From: Sedimenticola sp.
Lineage (GTDB): Bacteria; Pseudomonadota; Gammaproteobacteria; Chromatiales; Chromatiaceae
Direction: 5' to 3'
Assembly: GCA_027083925.1 (NCBI GenBank)
Contig: JALWMK010000141.1
Coordinates: 1 to 38,152, forward strand
Length of the DNA stretch: 38,152 nt
This document shows positions 1-9,563 of this stretch, piece by piece. A program made the translations under genes and the position numbers. Positions within the stretch are counted from its first letter, which is position 1. Every line of letters starts with the position of its first letter. The notes under the pieces are model-generated. The model saw only the letters and a list, made by a program, of their open reading frames with translations. It made no database searches and had not been told where the DNA came from.

Positions 1-3000
1 TGGTGTCTGCTTTGGTCGGGCAGAAAATGCCTGCGGTTGCCGTCACGGATCAGTTCAACCTGTTTTCCCTGGTCAAGTTCTATCGCGCCACCGTTGGGGC
101 AGGCATCAAGCCCCTGTTCGGGGTGGATCTGTGGCTGCGCAATGCAGAGCAGATCAACCAGCCGGACCGGCTGTTGTTGCTGGCGCAAAATGACACGGGT
201 TATCGCAACCTGCGGGAGCTGGTTTCGCGGGGCTACCAGCAAGGCCAGCACCTGGGCAGACCCATGCTCGACCGGCAGTGGCTGGACGGGGAAAGTTGCC
301 GGGGCTTGATTGCCTTGTCCGGTGGCAGGGATGGGAATGTGGGCCGCGCCCTGCTGTCGGGAAATCAGGTGTTGGCGAACGAGCTGCTGGATCGTTGGCT
401 GGAGTTGTTTGGCGATCGCTATTACCTGCAACTGGTGCGCACCGGCAGAGCCAATGAGGAGGCCTGCCTGCACGCCAGCGTGGCGTTGGCGCAGCAGCGC
501 CAGGTGGCCGTGGTCGCCACCAATGAAGTGTGTTTCCTCAAGCCGGGTGATTTCGATGCCCATGAAGTGCGGGTGTGCATCAACCAGGGACGCACCCTGG
601 ATGATCCCCGCCGCCCCAGGGACTATTCTCCTGAGCAATATCTGCGCACAGCGGAGGAAATGGCCGAGTTGTTCTCCGATATCCCCGAGGCGCTGGAAAA
701 CAGCGTGGAGATTGCCCGCCGCTGCACCGTGGAGATGACCTTCGGCGAGGATTATTTGCCGGACTTCCCCGTACCCCAGGGGCTGACCATGGATGAATTT
801 TTTCGTCAGTTGTCGCAAAAGGGGCTGGAAGAGCGGCTGCAGAAAATCCTTGACCCGGAAGCGGAGGATTTTGCGGAAAAACGCCGGCCGTATGACGAGC
901 GCCTGGAGACCGAACTGGGTGTCATTATCGATATGGGGTTTCCCGGCTATTTTCTGATTGTCGCGGATTTCATTCAATGGGCCAAGGATGAGGAGATCCC
1001 CGTGGGGCCGGGTCGGGGTTCGGGAGCGGGATCGCTGGTCGCGTACGCCCTGAAGATCACGGATCTGGATCCCCTGGAACATGAACTGCTGTTCGAGCGT
1101 TTTCTCAACCCGGAACGTATATCCATGCCGGATTTCGATATCGACTTCTGCATGGACAGGCGTGATGAAGTGATCGACTATGTGGCGGAGCGCTACGGGC
1201 GGGATGCGGTATCCCAGATTATCACCTACGGCTCCATGGCGGCAAAGGCCGTAGTGCGCGATGTGGGGCGGGTGTTGGGGCACCCCTATGGCTTTACCGA
1301 CCGGATTGCGAAGATGGTGCCTTTTGATCTGGGCATCACCCTGAACAAGGCTCTGGAAGAAAGCGAAGAACTGAAGCAGGCCTACGAGAAGGATGAGGAA
1401 GTCACCCAGCTCATCGATATGGCCCTGCAACTGGAAGGCCTGACCCGCAATGCAGGCAAACATGCCGGCGGTGTAGTGATTGCGCCGGGCAAGCTCACAG
1501 ACTTTACCGCCCTGTATTGCGAGGCGGACGGCAGCAACCTGGTTACCCAGTTCGACAAGAATGATGTGGAAGCCGTGGGGCTGGTCAAATTCGATTTTCT
1601 GGGCCTGCGTACCCTGACCATCATCGACTGGACGCTCAAGACCATCAATCGCCAGCGCCAGGGGCAGGGGTTGGCAGCGGTGGATATCAATGTGATCCCC
1701 ATGGATGATGCCGAATCCTTCCGGTTGCTCAAGTCCGCGGCCACCACAGCGGTGTTCCAGCTCGAATCCTCCGGCATGAAGGAACTGATCCGCAAGCTTC
1801 AGCCGGATTGTTTCGACGAGATCACCGCATTGGTGGCGCTGTATCGTCCCGGCCCCCTGGGCACCGGCATGGTGGATGATTTCATCGCTTGCAAACACGG
1901 GCATCAGGAAGCCAGATATCTGCATCCCAGCCTGGAAACCATCCTCAAACCCACCTATGGTGTAATCCTGTATCAGGAGCAGGTGATGCAGATTGCCCAG
2001 GTGCTGGCCGGCTATTCCCTGGGGGGTGCGGACTTGCTGCGTCGCGCCATGGGCAAGAAAAAACCGGAGGAAATGGAAAAGCAGGGTGAGATCTTCCGCA
2101 AGGGCGCGGTGGAGCGGGGTGTGGACGAAGCCTTGGCGACACAGATCTTCGACCTTATGGCGCATTTTGCCGGTTATGGCTTCAACAAGTCTCACTCCGC
2201 TGCCTATGCACTGGTTTCCTACCAGACCCTGTGGCTGAAAACCCACTATCCGGCGGCTTTCATGGCGGCGGTGTTGTCAGCGGATATGGACAATACCGAC
2301 AAGGTCGTGCATCTCATCGAAGAATGCCGGGAGATGAAGCTGGAGGTATTGCCCCCACAAGTGAATCGTTCTGAGTACCCGTTTGCTGTGGATGGTGATG
2401 AGAAGGTCGTCTATGGCCTGGGCGCGATCAAGGGTGTGGGGGAGTCCGCCATAGAAGGCATTATCGAAGCGCGCAAGGAAGATGGCCCGTTTCAGGATCT
2501 GTTCGACTTTTGTCGGCGCATCGACCTGCGCAAATGCAACCGCCGGGTGCTGGAATCCCTGGTGCGGGCCGGTGCGCTGGATGAGCTCGGCAGCAATCGC
2601 GCCACCCTCATGGCGCAACTTCCCCTGGCCCTGAAAATGGCGGAACAGCACCATGCGCTGCAAGCCGCCGGGCAGAGTGATCTGTTTGGCTTGAGTGAAC
2701 CGGAAGCGCCACCCGCCATGGGCATCATTCCGGAAGATGTGGCTGATTGGAGCGACGAGCAACGCCTACGGGGCGAAAAGGAAACCCTGGGGCTGTTTCT
2801 CACCGGGCATCCCATCGATTTCTACGAACCGGAAGTAAAAGAGCTTGCCGCCCGCATCGGCAACCTGTCCCTGGATGACAGCCAGAGAGGTTATGGAAGG
2901 GGCAAGGAGGTGACAGTTGCCGGACTGGTGATGGCGGTAAACAAACGTGCCACCCAGCGAGGCATGATGGCCAGCGTGTTGCTGGATGACAAAACCGGGC

Positions 3001-3464
3001 GTATCGAACTGACGCTGTTCAATGAGGCTTTTGAATGTTGCAAGGATTTGCTGGTGGTGGACAAGGTACTGGTAGTGCAGGGCAAACTGGTTCACGATGA
3101 GTACCGGGGCGGTTTGGGCTTGCGGGCAGAACAAGTAAACAGTTTCGAATCCTTTCGCCAACGGCGTCTTGCGGCGCTGGATCTGGTGCTGGATGAACAG
3201 TTCATTCGCAGCCAAAAATGGGCGGCGGTGGATGTGCGTAATCAGCTGCTGGCACTGCTTGGAGATTTCCAGGGGGGGACGGTGCCGGTATGCGTCCGCT
3301 ATCGACGCCAGGATGCCTCGGCATTGATCCGTCTCGGGGAGAAATGGCGGATTACGCCGGATGATGAGCTGTTGCGGCGCCTGCGCCGGCTGCTGGGAGA
3401 CGGCAGCGTCGTGCTGCATTTTGCAGGGAATTCAGTTAATGCGGCTGCGGCAATTGGGGTATGA
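1..3464 (+). CDS. dnaE: DNA polymerase III alpha subunit, 5' partial
   Basis: Catalytic subunit of the replicative DNA polymerase III holoenzyme. The frame is open from the window edge and about 30 N-terminal residues of the PHP domain appear to lie upstream; the GTG at position 3 aligns with an internal position of the family and is not the start. Visible landmarks are the glycine-rich GPGRGSGAGS motif near residue 335 and PDFDIDF near residue 376, which carries two of the catalytic aspartates. FDFLGLRTL near residue 530 carries the third. An OB-fold segment (VTVAGLVMAVNKRATQRG) lies near residues 970-990. The 1153 visible residues fit the usual ~1160. accA follows 32 bases later, the order seen in E. 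coli and relatives, so co-transcription is likely. Confidence 0.97.
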   Translation, partial: VSALVGQKMPAVAVTDQFNLFSLVKFYRATVGAGIKPLFGVDLWLRNAEQINQPDRLLLLAQNDTGYRNLRELVSRGYQQGQHLGRPMLDRQWLDGESCRGLIALSGGRDGNVGRALLSGNQVLANELLDRWLELFGDRYYLQLVRTGRANEEACLHASVALAQQRQVAVVATNEVCFLKPGDFDAHEVRVCINQGRTLDDPRRPRDYSPEQYLRTAEEMAELFSDIPEALENSVEIARRCTVEMTFGEDYLPDFPVPQGLTMDEFFRQLSQKGLEERLQKILDPEAEDFAEKRRPYDERLETELGVIIDMGFPGYFLIVADFIQWAKDEEIPVGPGRGSGAGSLVAYALKITDLDPLEHELLFERFLNPERISMPDFDIDFCMDRRDEVIDYVAERYGRDAVSQIITYGSMAAKAVVRDVGRVLGHPYGFTDRIAKMVPFDLGITLNKALEESEELKQAYEKDEEVTQLIDMALQLEGLTRNAGKHAGGVVIAPGKLTDFTALYCEADGSNLVTQFDKNDVEAVGLVKFDFLGLRTLTIIDWTLKTINRQRQGQGLAAVDINVIPMDDAESFRLLKSAATTAVFQLESSGMKELIRKLQPDCFDEITALVALYRPGPLGTGMVDDFIACKHGHQEARYLHPSLETILKPTYGVILYQEQVMQIAQVLAGYSLGGADLLRRAMGKKKPEEMEKQGEIFRKGAVERGVDEALATQIFDLMAHFAGYGFNKSHSAAYALVSYQTLWLKTHYPAAFMAAVLSADMDNTDKVVHLIEECREMKLEVLPPQVNRSEYPFAVDGDEKVVYGLGAIKGVGESAIEGIIEARKEDGPFQDLFDFCRRIDLRKCNRRVLESLVRAGALDELGSNRATLMAQLPLALKMAEQHHALQAAGQSDLFGLSEPEAPPAMGIIPEDVADWSDEQRLRGEKETLGLFLTGHPIDFYEPEVKELAARIGNLSLDDSQRGYGRGKEVTVAGLVMAVNKRATQRGMMASVLLDDKTGRIELTLFNEAFECCKDLLVVDKVLVVQGKLVHDEYRGGLGLRAEQVNSFESFRQRRLAALDLVLDEQFIRSQKWAAVDVRNQLLALLGDFQGGTVPVCVRYRRQDASALIRLGEKWRITPDDELLRRLRRLLGDGSVVLHFAGNSVNAAAAIGV

Positions 3465-3496
3465 TAGGCGACATCTGTAATTTGTGAGCTGCCTCT

Positions 3497-4456
3497 ATGG
3501 ATCTCAATTTTCTCGAATTTGAACAACCCATTGCGGAACTTGAAGCAAAGATCGGTGAATTGCGCCTGCTGGGCGATGATGCCGAGATCAATATCCAGGA
3601 AGAAATCGAGCGCCTGGAAGAAAAGAGCCGCAAGCTCACCGAATCCCTGTTTTCCGCACTGAATCCCTGGCAGACATCGCAGCTGGCGCGCCACCCCCTG
3701 CGCCCCTATACCCTGGACTACATTGAACGCATCGTGGATGATTTTGAAGGTCTGCACGGCGACAGGGCTTTTGCAGATGATCAGTCCATTGTCTCTGGCA
3801 TCGGGCGCATTGATGGCCGGGCAGTGATGATCATAGGCCATCAGAAGGGAAGGGACACCAAGGAAAAGCTCAAGCGCAACTTTGGCATGCCCAGACCGGA
3901 AGGATACCGCAAGGCCTTGCGCATGATGGAGACCGCAGAGCGTTTCAAGCTTCCGGTGCTGACCTTTATCGATACGCCGGGCGCCTACCCCGGTATCGAT
4001 GCGGAAGAGCGGGGCCAGAGTGAAGCCATTGCCAGAAATCTGCGGGAAATGGCAGGTTTGCGCACGCCAATTATCGCCACGGTCATTGGCGAGGGCGGCT
4101 CCGGTGGCGCGCTGGCCATTGGTGTGGCCGACAAGCTCATGATGTTGCAGTATGCCACCTATTCGGTAATCTCACCCGAAGGCTGTGCTTCCATCCTGTG
4201 GAAAAGTGCAGACAAGGCCGCCCAGGCGGCTGAAGCCATGGCCATCACTTCAGACAAGCTCAAGGATCTGGGTTTGATTGATGGCATTGTGCCAGAGCCT
4301 TTGGGGGGCGCTCATCGGGATCCGGATGCCATGGCTGCAAATCTCAAGCAATCCTTGATCAAATCCCTGGATCAACTGCAGGGAAAACCACAGGATGAAT
4401 TACTTGAAAGTCGCTATCAGCGACTGATGTCTTATGGGGTGTTCAGCGAAGCCTGA
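3497..4456 (+). CDS. accA: Acetyl-CoA carboxylase carboxyltransferase subunit alpha
   Basis: Alpha subunit of the carboxyltransferase half of acetyl-CoA carboxylase, which moves the carboxyl group from biotin on AccB to acetyl-CoA to make malonyl-CoA for fatty acid synthesis. The 319 residues match the family length. The N-terminus begins [19 protein letters not shown] and the first ~50 residues look like the family's coiled-coil segment. The crotonase-fold core shows [12 protein letters not shown] near residue 155 and [12 protein letters not shown] near residue 197, the oxyanion and CoA-binding glycine loops. The start is an ATG with only a weak purine stretch before it. It lies just after dnaE. 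The beta subunit gene accD is not in this window. Confidence 0.97.
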   Translation: MDLNFLEFEQPIAELEAKIGELRLLGDDAEINIQEEIERLEEKSRKLTESLFSALNPWQTSQLARHPLRPYTLDYIERIVDDFEGLHGDRAFADDQSIVSGIGRIDGRAVMIIGHQKGRDTKEKLKRNFGMPRPEGYRKALRMMETAERFKLPVLTFIDTPGAYPGIDAEERGQSEAIARNLREMAGLRTPIIATVIGEGGSGGALAIGVADKLMMLQYATYSVISPEGCASILWKSADKAAQAAEAMAITSDKLKDLGLIDGIVPEPLGGAHRDPDAMAANLKQSLIKSLDQLQGKPQDELLESRYQRLMSYGVFSEA

Positions 4457-4536
4457 TCTCCACAATCCTGTTCAAACCGGATTAGACAGGGGTACGAAAC
4501 GCAGGGACAGGACTGTCGTAGACCGGGGTGCTGATC

Positions 4537-5847
4537 ATGATGTTTTCTCCGCAGAAGTTGTTGCACAAACTGCAAACGCTTCCCGTTCCGGAACAATACT
4601 GGGTGGCATTCAGTGGCGGGATGGATTCCACAACGCTGCTTTATGGCCTGTCGCAAATACGCGCACAACTGCCAGCGCCCTTGCAAGCTGTCCACATCAA
4701 CCACGGCCTGCAGGACAAAGCGCTGGAATGGGAGAAGTTCTGTCGGGAGACCTGCGCCAGGCTGGATATTCCGTTGACCAGTCTGCAACTGAACCTCAGG
4801 CCTGCATCGGGAGAAAGCCTGGAAGCTCAAGCCAGGGATGCCCGCTACGCCGCCATCGCCGCGCACATGAATGCCGGGGACATGCTGCTTACCGCGCACC
4901 ATGGGGACGATCAGGTAGAAACCCTTTTGTTACAACTGCTGCGTGGGGCCGGTGTTTCCGGCTTGGCATCCATGCCTCTGATGCGGCACTGGCAGGCAGG
5001 CTGGCTGGTGCGCCCATTGCTGGAATTCAGCCATGAAGAACTGCAGGACTGGGCGCAGCAGGAACATTTGCAGTGGCAGGACGATCCCAGTAACGATCAT
5101 CTGGGCATCCGCAGAAACTACCTTCGCCACAAAGTCATCCCCCTCCTGAAGAATCAATGGCCCGGGCTTATCAAAACCACCAGTCGCTCAGCGCGTCATT
5201 GCGCCGAAGCCGCACAGTTGATGAAAGAGGTGGGAATGGCGGATCTGGTTCTGATGTATGACGCCGGCCGGCCCTGGCAACTGTTGATTTCCGGACTGGA
5301 GGTGCTTTCACCACAAAGAAAAAAAAACCTGCTGCGGCACTGGGTTCGCCACCAGGGTCTTCCGCTGCCAGGGCATCAGATAATAGAGCGCATTCTCACA
5401 GAAGTCGTAGGGGCACGCCAGGCAGGCAGCCCCCTGCTAAGCTGGGAGAATGGCGAGATACGGCGTTTCCGTAATACCCTCTACCTGATGCCGCCGTTGC
5501 CGCCTGCACCAGCTGATGGCTTGCGCCTGCAATGGGATTGCAGCAAGCCCCTCGATCTTCCCCAAGGCCTGGGGCGGTTGTCAGTGACAGATAAGACGCA
5601 ATGGCTGGCGGACGGTGTGGAAGTGGTATTCCGCACCGAGGGTCTAGCATGCCGCCCCGACCAGAGGAAAAACACCCGTAGCTTCAAGCGCCTTTGCCAG
5701 GATTTGGCTATCCCTCCCTGGCTGCGCCCACGCCTGCCGCTGGTATATGGCGCCGATGGTCTGATCGCAGTAGCGGACTACTGCCTATGCCAGCCTGAGC
5801 TGGGAAAGAACCCGTTTGTCTGGGAAAGACCCGAGTGGCTGCGTTGA
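4537..5847 (+). CDS. tilS: tRNA(Ile)-lysidine synthase
   Basis: Converts C34 of the CAU-anticodon tRNA-Ile to lysidine using ATP and lysine, so that AUA is read as isoleucine. The ATP-pyrophosphatase P-loop SGGMDSTTLL is at about residues 26-35, followed by HINHGLQ and LLTAHHGDDQVETLLLQLLRG, the typical N-terminal synthase core. The TilS-specific substrate-binding and C-terminal domains follow, with KNTRSFKRLCQDLAIPPWLR near the end. Start choices are GTG at 4528 and ATG at 4537 or 4540; I prefer 4537, with low certainty between them. It follows accA by about 80 bases. No clear terminator is visible between its stop codon and the repeat element at 5881. Confidence 0.95.
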   Translation: MMFSPQKLLHKLQTLPVPEQYWVAFSGGMDSTTLLYGLSQIRAQLPAPLQAVHINHGLQDKALEWEKFCRETCARLDIPLTSLQLNLRPASGESLEAQARDARYAAIAAHMNAGDMLLTAHHGDDQVETLLLQLLRGAGVSGLASMPLMRHWQAGWLVRPLLEFSHEELQDWAQQEHLQWQDDPSNDHLGIRRNYLRHKVIPLLKNQWPGLIKTTSRSARHCAEAAQLMKEVGMADLVLMYDAGRPWQLLISGLEVLSPQRKKNLLRHWVRHQGLPLPGHQIIERILTEVVGARQAGSPLLSWENGEIRRFRNTLYLMPPLPPAPADGLRLQWDCSKPLDLPQGLGRLSVTDKTQWLADGVEVVFRTEGLACRPDQRKNTRSFKRLCQDLAIPPWLRPRLPLVYGADGLIAVADYCLCQPELGKNPFVWERPEWLR

Positions 5848-5880
5848 CATGGAAGTATCATCGGACAACACAACAAGCTT

Positions 5881-6129
5881 AAGAGTCCCTCTATTAATTC
5901 ATGATTGGCGTCTGCGCATGGGGGCAGCGACAACTTCGTCGCCTGCAGGGAGGCAGGTGAGGGGTGTACGCCGGGAGCGGAAGCGTTGAAAATCTGGCCA
6001 ATCGCCTGCTACAAGGTGAATTGCGCTTGCGCAAGAGAAGCTGCCCTGGGGCATTTGCTGCGATCTTCGCCTTGTTCTCACTGTCCTCATGCACGAATCT
6101 GCTCAAACAGAATCAATAGAGAACCCCTA
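5881..6129 (+). mobile_element. MITE-like element, copy A (degenerate ends)
   Basis: First of three copies of a short non-coding element found within 6 kb. It shares near-identical internal sequence with the copies at 9330-9549 and 11514-11763, for example the stretches around TTCGTCGCCTGCAGGGAGG and CATTTGCTGCGATCTTCGCC. The ends carry the conserved inverted core CTCTATTRATTC but the outermost bases have drifted from the GAGGGCACCTC seen in the other copies, so this copy is probably older. It contains the 10-base palindrome CTTGCGCAAG at 6026-6035. No transposase gene is present, so it would need a helper enzyme. It fills the gap between tilS and the PqiA-like gene. Confidence 0.75.
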
Positions 6130-6152
6130 AGCCCAATATCAGAAAGAGTACG

Positions 6153-6710
6153 GTGAAGGTATTGAAACAAAAACACAATCAACAGTTTCACCAGCGTTCC
6201 CAAGGCATGTCCGTCTCAGGCTTTCGCAACAGCTATGCCGCCCGGCATCCATTGACCGGTGTATTGATCAATCTTTTGCTGTTGCTTGCAGCGGCACTGT
6301 TGGCGTTGGGCCTGAAGCTGCCCCTGGTCAGTGTGGAAAAGTTCTATTTTTTTGGTAATACGGTGAGCTTGTTGTCTGCCATCAGCCAGCTCTGGCAGGG
6401 ACAGGAAAAGAGTCTAGCGATCCTTCTGCTTGGTTTCAGCGTGGTATTTCCGGTGATCAAGCTGCTGTTGCTGCTTCTTGTGTGGAACCTGGAGGACAGC
6501 AACAGCAGCCGCCACCAGCGTCATCTTGCCTGGTTGGCCACCTACAGCAAATGGTCCATGCTGGACGTGTTCGTGGTCGCCCTGCTGGTAGTTACGGTCA
6601 AGCTCGGCGCCCTGGCCCAGGCGCAAGTGGAGTTTGGCCTGTATGCCTTCGCTGCCAGCGTCATTCTGACCATGCTCGTCTCGGCCTGGATCGGGCGCTA
6701 TACGGCCTGA
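6153..6710 (+). CDS. Paraquat-inducible protein A (PqiA)-family membrane protein
   Basis: Inner-membrane protein of the PqiA family. Larger PqiA/YebS proteins work with MCE-domain partners in lipid transport between membranes. This protein is about 185 residues, a single PqiA domain. Four hydrophobic segments are visible, with the family signature SKWSMLDVFVVALLV near residue 131. It lacks the N-terminal cysteine pairs of E. coli PqiA and no MCE-domain partner is nearby, so its role is open. The start may be GTG at 6153, with AGAAAGAG upstream, or ATG at 6207, which gives MSVSGFRNSYAARHP. It starts about 24 bases after repeat copy A and converges on the LTA-synthase-family gene with a 7-base gap. 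Confidence 0.85.
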   Translation: MKVLKQKHNQQFHQRSQGMSVSGFRNSYAARHPLTGVLINLLLLLAAALLALGLKLPLVSVEKFYFFGNTVSLLSAISQLWQGQEKSLAILLLGFSVVFPVIKLLLLLLVWNLEDSNSSRHQRHLAWLATYSKWSMLDVFVVALLVVTVKLGALAQAQVEFGLYAFAASVILTMLVSAWIGRYTA

Positions 6711-6717
6711 GTCCCTT

Positions 6718-8760
6718 TCATTCCTTCATCTCTTTGCTCGGCGTATCCGGCACACCCGTATGATTGTCCAGCAAAGCGTGCATGGCGGTACTGACATACG
6801 CCTTGAGATCGGCAAGCATTTCTTTTTTCTCCGGCATGTCTTTCTCCAGAGTCAGGGAAGGGCTGGGATAGAGCTGGTAGCGGCCCGCCATGGCTTTGCC
6901 GTGGGGCGGCTTGATGACGATGCGGTTGCCGCGGAAATGGGCCACCGTATGGTCGCTGCCGGAAGGTTTGATGATGCCAAAACCGGGATCATCATCGGGC
7001 AGGGAAAGCAGATCACGCCCCCAGCACTGATGCCGGAAGGATTTCCCCAACAACAGGCTGACTGCGGTGGGCACTACGTCCATCTGCGTGGCCGCCCGGC
7101 GCAAGCGCTTGCCGAAGGTTTCCTGCACACCGGGAGCGATGAGCAGCATAGGGACATGGAAGCGCAGCAAATCAATTTCGCCCAGTTGCTGTTTGACGCC
7201 AAAGCCATGATCGCCCACCAGCACAAACAGGGTGTTTTCATACCAGGGCTGCTTCTTTGCCTCGTCGAAAAACCTGCCCATGGCCCAGTCTGCATAGCGC
7301 TGGGCCGTGAGGTGTTCGTCAAGGCTGCCGAACCCGGTCACCGGACTGACCGGCAGAGGATCGGGTAAGGCATAGGGGGTATGGTTGGACAGGGTCTGGA
7401 GAATGGCGAAAAAAGGCTTGTCCCTGTCCATGCGGTTCAGTTCCCGCAGAGCCTGGTCGAACATGTCCTGGTCGGACACGCCCCAGGTCGGGTCGGTATA
7501 TACGGGATTTTCCATCTGATCCCGGCCGATGAAACGGGTCATGCCCTGGTTGCGGAAAAAACCTTTCTGGTTGTCCCAGTTGAACGCGCCGTTGTAGACA
7601 TATACGTCCTGGAAACCCAGGGGTTTGAGCAATACCGGCAGCCCGGAAAACTGATGCTGGCCTTCCGGTTCCTGCATCAGGTATTCGAATCCCGGCAGAT
7701 TGGGAAAACAGGCGCCAGTGGCAAACATACCCTGGTGGGTGTGGGTGCCGTTGGAGAAGAAATGATCGAACAGCAGACCTTCTCCGGCCAGTTCGTCGAA
7801 GCGGGGTGTGATGCCGTGGTCGTTGCCCAGGGCGCCGGTAAACTGGGCGGAAAAGCTTTCCATGATTATGAGCACGAGATTTTTCGGGCGCCGGGGCAGC
7901 TTCGCCCGGGGTTCATGGTTGCGCAATAGCGGGTATTGCTCCGGCAGCAACAGGGTATCGTTCGTTGCAAGGAGCAGCTTGCGGGTGCGTGTCAGCGCCT
8001 GTTCCCTGGGCATGGCCTTGAGCCAGGTTTTTCCCGCATCTTTTTTCTTGTTGCCTGTTGCGGCTTTGATCAGGGACCAGGTGCCGTTCAGGGCCAGGTG
8101 GTTGGCGAACAGGTGTTGGCTGTGAAAGGCATCTCCCCAACGCAGGGGTGCGCCCTGGCGCAGGGTGCCCCGTGCGCCCCAGGCCACGAGGAAGGCGCAG
8201 AGCAGGAATGCCGGCACAAGCAGCCACCAGGCTGGATACTGCTGGCCGTATTTACGGGTAAGCTGGTTCATACCCGACAAGGCCCAAATATAGAATGCCG
8301 TGAGCGCCGTCCACAGCAGCAGATAGCGCACTACGGGGAAGCCGTGCCAGATCATGCTGCTCACCGTTGCCGGATCTTCTTTCAGGTACTGGATGGCCAG
8401 GCTGTTCAACCGGGTATGGAACTCGTGATAGAACTCGGGTTCGGTCACACCCAGAAAAAGCACGATGCCGCCGGTAATGATCAACCAGATCCGGGCCAAA
8501 CGCCGGCTGCCCAAGCCATTGGGCAGCAGCAGGGCTAGAGTCAGAGGCAAGACCAGGTAACTGGCGATGATCAGGTCGAAGCGCAGGCCCACAGCAAATG
8601 CCCAAAGCAAATCCGCAGTAGGGGTATTCGCCGCCAGATCCGGATTTCTGGCCCAGAGGACAACGCGCAATAGCGCCTGCAGAAACAGCAGCAGAACCAC
8701 CACCAGACTGATGAAGCTGATGTCCGCCAGAAAGGCGCGCAGATGTCCGGAGTTTTTCAT
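6718..8760 (-). CDS. LTA synthase family protein (membrane sulfatase-fold phosphotransferase)
   Basis: Membrane enzyme of the alkaline-phosphatase/sulfatase superfamily, related to LtaS, OpgB and phosphoethanolamine transferases. In Gram-negative bacteria such enzymes typically transfer phosphoglycerol or similar groups to periplasmic glycans or lipids. About five hydrophobic segments occupy the first ~230 residues. The catalytic domain begins with NLVLIIMESFSAQF near residue 293, has a candidate nucleophile threonine in SNGTHTHQGMFATG near residue 335, and the metal-binding FVLVGDHGFG further on. The frame is open upstream to 8919, but that stretch overlaps a transposase remnant on the other strand. 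I take ATG 8760 (MKNSGHLRAFLADISF), about 680 residues; ATG 8799 is possible. The exact substrate is unknown. Confidence 0.88.
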   Translation of the reverse strand: MKNSGHLRAFLADISFISLVVVLLLFLQALLRVVLWARNPDLAANTPTADLLWAFAVGLRFDLIIASYLVLPLTLALLLPNGLGSRRLARIWLIITGGIVLFLGVTEPEFYHEFHTRLNSLAIQYLKEDPATVSSMIWHGFPVVRYLLLWTALTAFYIWALSGMNQLTRKYGQQYPAWWLLVPAFLLCAFLVAWGARGTLRQGAPLRWGDAFHSQHLFANHLALNGTWSLIKAATGNKKKDAGKTWLKAMPREQALTRTRKLLLATNDTLLLPEQYPLLRNHEPRAKLPRRPKNLVLIIMESFSAQFTGALGNDHGITPRFDELAGEGLLFDHFFSNGTHTHQGMFATGACFPNLPGFEYLMQEPEGQHQFSGLPVLLKPLGFQDVYVYNGAFNWDNQKGFFRNQGMTRFIGRDQMENPVYTDPTWGVSDQDMFDQALRELNRMDRDKPFFAILQTLSNHTPYALPDPLPVSPVTGFGSLDEHLTAQRYADWAMGRFFDEAKKQPWYENTLFVLVGDHGFGVKQQLGEIDLLRFHVPMLLIAPGVQETFGKRLRRAATQMDVVPTAVSLLLGKSFRHQCWGRDLLSLPDDDPGFGIIKPSGSDHTVAHFRGNRIVIKPPHGKAMAGRYQLYPSPSLTLEKDMPEKKEMLADLKAYVSTAMHALLDNHTGVPDTPSKEMKE

Positions 8761-8797
8761 GGAGAAGGCGAAGGGCGATAAAATTGGAGAACCAAAC

Positions 8798-8803
8798 ATT
8801 ATA
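8798..8803 (-). promoter_or_regulatory. Possible -10 element for the LTA-synthase-family gene
   Basis: On the minus strand the bases read TATAAT exactly, 37 bases upstream of the preferred ATG at 8760. No good -35 hexamer is seen 16-18 bases further upstream, so this is a weak call. Confidence 0.3.
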
Positions 8804-8838
8804 GCGGATTGAAGCTGCTGTTTCCTTGGTTCCGATGA

Positions 8839-9121
8839 ATGTACAATTGTATTCAGGTGCATCCCAGTCGATTGGGATGCCGGGTAGTCGAATTGAATGT
8901 GCAGCCAGATCACATGCATCTGCTGGTGAAGGTGCCGCCAAAAATCCCGATATCGAAGTCGCTTGGTGTGGTGAAAGGAAAAACCGCATTGCGGAAATCA
9001 TGTCTGGGCAAAAGGTTACTGCGTTGATGCCGTAGGAATAGACGCTGAGATGATACGGACGTATGTAAAATATCAGGGGAAGCAGGAACAATGCCAAGTT
9101 CAAATGGACTTGGGCAAGTAA
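8839..9121 (+). pseudogene. IS200/IS605-family transposase (TnpA, Y1 type) remnant
   Basis: Decayed Y1-family HUH transposase of the IS200/IS605 type. The first part reads CRVVELNVQPDHMHLLVKVPP followed by a conserved serine and KGKTALR, including the His-x-His metal-binding motif (HMH). After 9000 the similarity continues in a different frame as NHVWAKGYCVDAVGIDAE and then IRTYVKYQGKQEQ, with the catalytic-tyrosine region, ending at TAA 9119-9121. The N-terminal third is missing and roughly 16 residues between KGKTALR and NHVWAKG are lost with a frame change, so no functional protein is made. It lies just upstream of the LTA-synthase-family gene on the opposite strand and next to repeat copy B. 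Confidence 0.8.
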
Positions 9122-9145
9122 TTGATGAAAGGGGACAGCTTGCCA

Positions 9146-9168
9146 GCCAGCCTTCTCGGAAGGCTGGC
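9146..9168 (+). repeat. Perfect hairpin 25 bases after the transposase remnant
   Basis: GCCAGCCTTC and GAAGGCTGGC form a perfect 10-bp stem around a 3-base loop. A second small stem (GCCCC/GGGGC) follows at about 9174-9190. IS200/IS605 elements carry subterminal hairpins recognised by TnpA, so this is a candidate right-end hairpin of the decayed element. A role as a transcription terminator is less likely because no T-run follows. Confidence 0.5.
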
Positions 9169-9201
9169 ATCAAAGCCCCTTATAGGGGGCAAAAAGCAAG
9201 C

Positions 9202-9226
9202 CTGCGCTCTTAGAACGCAGATTTTT
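9202..9226 (+). terminator. Possible weak intrinsic terminator
   Basis: CTGCG at 9202 pairs with CGCAG ending at 9220, with TCT/AGA able to extend the stem past one mismatch, followed by A and five Ts. It could end transcription entering from the transposase remnant. The stretch 9227-9329 shows nothing else I can identify. Confidence 0.35.
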
Positions 9227-9329
9227 ACTGATTTTGCCTTTATTCAATACGACGACCAGAGCGAACACTGATAACGGCTTTCGCTGCTGAAATTAGCTGA
9301 GTGTGACCTTTTTGACGGTTCTTCATGTA

Positions 9330-9549
9330 GAGGGCACCTCTATTCATTCATGATTGGCATCTACGCACATGAGGGCGGCGATAACTTCGTCGCCTGCAGG
9401 GAGGCAGGTGAGGGGCGTAAGCGGAGAGCGAAAGCTTTGAAAATCTGGCAAATCGCCTAGCTGTCCTGGGGCATTTGCTGCGATCTTCGCCTTGTTCTCA
9501 CTGTCCTCATGCACGAATCTGCTCAAACAGAATTGATAGAGGCGCCCTC
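9330..9549 (+). mobile_element. MITE-like element, copy B (left border of cassette)
   Basis: A 220-bp element with clear terminal inverted repeats: GAGGGCACCTCTAT at the left and the complement of ATAGAGGCGCCCTC at the right. It is the same element as 5881-6129 but lacks 31 internal bases, including the CTTGCGCAAG palindrome. It encodes no transposase. No convincing target-site duplication is visible at its borders. Its right end lies 14 bases before the start codon of the Crp/Fnr-type gene, so it forms the upstream border and possibly the leader of the cassette. Confidence 0.85.
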
Positions 9550-9563
9550 AAGAATATGGTTCA

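Noticed and set aside
5894-6106. Short open frames conserved in the three TIR elements
   Set aside because: They appear because the DNA repeat is conserved. They change frame or length between copies and carry no transposase motif.
8761-8919. N-terminal extension of the LTA-synthase-family protein
   Set aside because: The extension overlaps the transposase remnant and has no ribosome binding site or family similarity.
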